Both the position numbers and the translations under genes were made by a program. Of a DNA stretch of 64,000 nucleotides, positions 61,912-64,000 are shown one piece after another. The notes below the pieces were generated by a model. It made no database searches and had not been told where the DNA came from. It saw only the letters and a list, made by a program, of their open reading frames with translations. This stretch comes from Ancylostoma caninum (lineage: Eukaryota; Nematoda; Chromadorea; Rhabditida; Ancylostomatidae). The first letter of the stretch is position 1. The number at the start of each line of letters is the position of its first letter. The DNA lies in the NCBI GenBank assembly GCA_037903475.1, contig JBAJFG010000052.1, forward strand, positions 186,001 to 250,000. The letters run 5' to 3'.

Positions 61912-62190
61912 CAGTGGCGGACGCAGAAAGTGGGCGGGAGGGGGGGCGTGGGAAGAAAAGTGGGGTCTCCGCCGTTTTGGGGACCCAGACGGAAAATAAA
62001 ATTAATAATAATATTAATTATAATAATAAACAATAAATAAAAAATATATTAAAAATAATAATAAAAATAAACAATTAAAAATAAACTAACACAAGATTTT
62101 TATTTGTATTGTAAAGTAATTTCGAAAATTTGGCGACCCATTCTCGGGGGGGGCGCGCCCCCCCCGCCCCCCCCCCTGCGTCCGCCACTG
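61912..62190. mobile_element. hAT-type MITE, complete copy (279 bp) with 8-bp target duplication
   Basis: It starts CAGTGGCGGACGCAG and ends CTGCGTCCGCCACTG, exact inverted repeats of 15 bp, flanked by GTATGTAG on both sides (61,904-61,911 and 62,191-62,198). Inside are G- and C-runs near the ends and an AAATAA-rich core. Closely related copies lie at 30,296-30,436 and 30,542-30,810. Confidence 0.9.
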
Positions 62191-63364
62191 GTATGTAGGT
62201 AGCAAAGTGCTTTGCCATTCAAGAACAAAGCAACAAGTGCAATTGATTGTTGGGAAGGCATGGATTATCTTCCACAGCTGGCCAGCGCTCCGCCCGGCCC
62301 TCCTCACCAAAAAATATCCTTATAAATGAGGGTTTTTTACGTTACCAGGACATTTGACACATACAGGCGGTCAAGCTCACATAGATTTCATTTTCGCAAG
62401 AATTTCAGAAATTTACTGCAGAAGCTGGCCACTGAATATATCAAGCAAAGATCTATACTATAGTCTAGTCCGAAGAAGATGTTACCACTCCGGATGCCAA
62501 CAGTCGTCTAGAATGCAAACGAATCCACCCTATCGCCCAGCTAATAAGAGACTGCTGATTCTGATGCCTTGCATAGAATAAAAGTGGCTTGAGACTCAAC
62601 CTCCATCAGCTCCTCAGCAAAGCGAGAATAACCTCGGGCGCGAATTATTCGTGGAGATGTGAACTGGTTGTTTTTTGGGTATCAGTCAATGACGGTTGCG
62701 GTAGTGGAAGGTCTACATATTTCTTCTCCAAGGCTGCTACTCGTTGGAAGACCTTGGTCTGGATTTCCGTGCGTCCAGTGCGGCCTAATCAGATATCTTA
62801 GATACATATATTTTCCGAGAAAATACCTAGTAAACCCGGTTCAACCCTTCGGGTTATTGGAAATACTCGAAATAATCTGCATTCGTTCATAACTAGGTTG
62901 GTATTACTTTGTATGGATGTTTGCTCGAACTCTTTCAAACCTTGGATTGAATCTCAAAAGCTAAACATAGTCGTGTTCGACAAGTTCGGAATTAGACCTC
63001 TTGATTCTTTCTCGACTCAAATTGGAGACCTGGAATAGTTGACGCACAATTCACTGACAAGAAGAAGTTACTCTTATTGTATTTCAGCTAGAATTTTTCT
63101 GGTAGACATTTCAGCTCTTGCCTGGAATGCTCCAAGCACTTACTCAAAATAATACCCTTTCTCTCGTACAAGGAACACGTCTGTTCCCAGGTAGATGACA
63201 TTCAACCTTTTTTTTCTCGAGAAAAAAGGATTAAAGTTGATGAGTGCTGAAAGAATTTGAATGTCGAATGTTATATGCTGAAGAATAATCACACACGAAG
63301 CTGGAACTTATTAGCATGTTCAGGAAGGTGTTAGTGGGAATCATATGGTATTATTTTCCATCAG

Positions 63365-63506
63365 GTTCTTTATGAATGGAATTCTATGCGTAACAGTTCT
63401 GGATATCTTAACATCATATGCTTACAAGGAATGTGATAAATTGATGAGCAAACTAGAGCACGAATTCTGCACTGGCTCTTCTTCTACAATGTCAGGCAGC
63501 TCATGA
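63365..63506 (+). CDS. Possible terminal exon of an unidentified small membrane protein
   Basis: After an acceptor (TTTCCATCAG) the frame FFMNGILCVTVLDILTSYAY continues into a charged helix and a Ser-rich end (STMSGSS) before TGA at 63,504-63,506. There is one possible membrane span. It could belong with the exon at 61,359, but joining exons were not found. Low certainty. Confidence 0.3.
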
Positions 63507-63626
63507 AAATTAATGGTTAATAAAAAGCTTCATTCCAGAATCTATATGGCTACCCTTGTGCAAAATAAATGCTCTTTCAATGAGTTTCTATGCGAAGCTG
63601 GCTCAGCTGTGATGAACTGCTCCCAG

Positions 63627-63813
63627 TGATAGACTTGCGTTGAATTATGACCTGACTCGAAAACGAAATGTTCCAAAGCCGTTGCTTATTATTTTGGGCA
63701 CTTCAGCACAACACTCAGGGCAATCTACACTTATGTCAGCTGTCCACATTATCACCGCCCACTTAGTCATTCGTTACAAAAACTACATTTCCGAAGACAT
63801 GTATCATAAGCCA
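63627..63813 (+). CDS. Exon of an unidentified gene running off the right edge
   Basis: An acceptor (CTGCTCCCAG) is followed by a 187-nt frame ending exactly at a strong GTGAGT donor, in phase 0. It encodes a basic start (NYDLTRKRNVPKP), LLIILGTSAQHSGQSTLM, then a hydrophobic VHIITAHLVIRYKNY stretch. The upstream neighbour would have to end in phase 2. The family is not recognised. The GTSAQHSGQST string only superficially resembles a P-loop and lacks the Lys. Confidence 0.35.
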
Positions 63814-64000
63814 GTGAGTGCCTTAGGCTAGGGCTGGCCGAGTAGGTGTTTGTATCCTGAATGTCATGTATATCCCTTAATTGTTCTGCACTGGATCAAA
63901 TGGTGACAGATCAGAAAGTCAGAACCACCGTGGGTCCATCTTGATCACATCGTGGATCACTGCCCCACTCTTTCTTCGTTTTCTGCTTGTGAAATCGTAT

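Noticed and set aside
1..64000. CRISPR arrays, bacterial operons, rRNA and tRNA genes
   Set aside because: None seen. The intron-rich structure excludes a prokaryotic origin, and the direct-repeat arrays present are minisatellites without spacers.

Overview
The window is a piece of nuclear genome from a nematode. It looks like a clade V, hookworm-like strongylid, though that rank is inference. The evidence is many short exons (about 80-190 bp) joined by GT/AG introns with TTTCAG-type acceptors, a nematode Clc-like four-TM protein, a nematode-style 7TM chemoreceptor, a Tc1-type element with long inverted arms, and (AAAT)n-tailed repeats. All exon models were built by hand by checking splice sites and reading phase. 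No database search was run.

Layout. (1) 367-3002, minus: a complete seven-exon Clc-like (claudin-fold) membrane protein of 270 residues. (2) About 3-24 kb: gene-poor, AT-rich DNA with inverted-repeat MITEs and one unexplained long ORF at 14,155-14,715. (3) 24,011-33,545, plus: a TRPC-type cation channel. Eighteen exons cover ankyrin repeats, pre-S1 region, S1-S6 and C-terminus. The expected exon carrying the TRPC H-C-C-C zinc motif is not found on the plus strand, but a matching 62-nt segment lies inverted at 26,832-26,893. (4) 34.2-35.0 kb: a dead RTE-type retrotransposon end. (5) 35-42 kb: mariner-, TTAA- and foldback-type elements. (6) 42,067-50,658, plus: a complete seven-exon, 319-residue 7TM chemoreceptor whose 4.9-kb intron 3 holds a 2-kb Helitron-like element with a 60-bp minisatellite and a mariner relic. 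(7) 50.7-60 kb: a Tc1-like foldback element, an RTE relic on the minus strand, a TTAA MITE, a second copy of the TTAA element seen at 39.8 kb, and a mariner-type MITE. A probable terminal exon sits at 57,192. (8) 60,162-60,811, plus: a four-exon LC8-type dynein light-chain-like protein with an insertion and a C-terminal extension. (9) 61-64 kb: a hAT-type MITE and isolated exon candidates, the last probably belonging to a gene that runs off the right edge.

The genes do not form an operon or pathway. The Clc-like protein, the TRPC channel and the 7TM receptor are all membrane or sensory-type proteins, but their proximity shows no functional link. The most informative structures are the two related Helitron-like elements in introns of the TRPC and receptor genes, with the same minisatellite at different copy number; the inverted TRPC zinc-motif segment; a 30-bp tandem duplication that doubles a splice acceptor in the TRPC gene; and three hAT-type MITE ends all abutting the same octamer.
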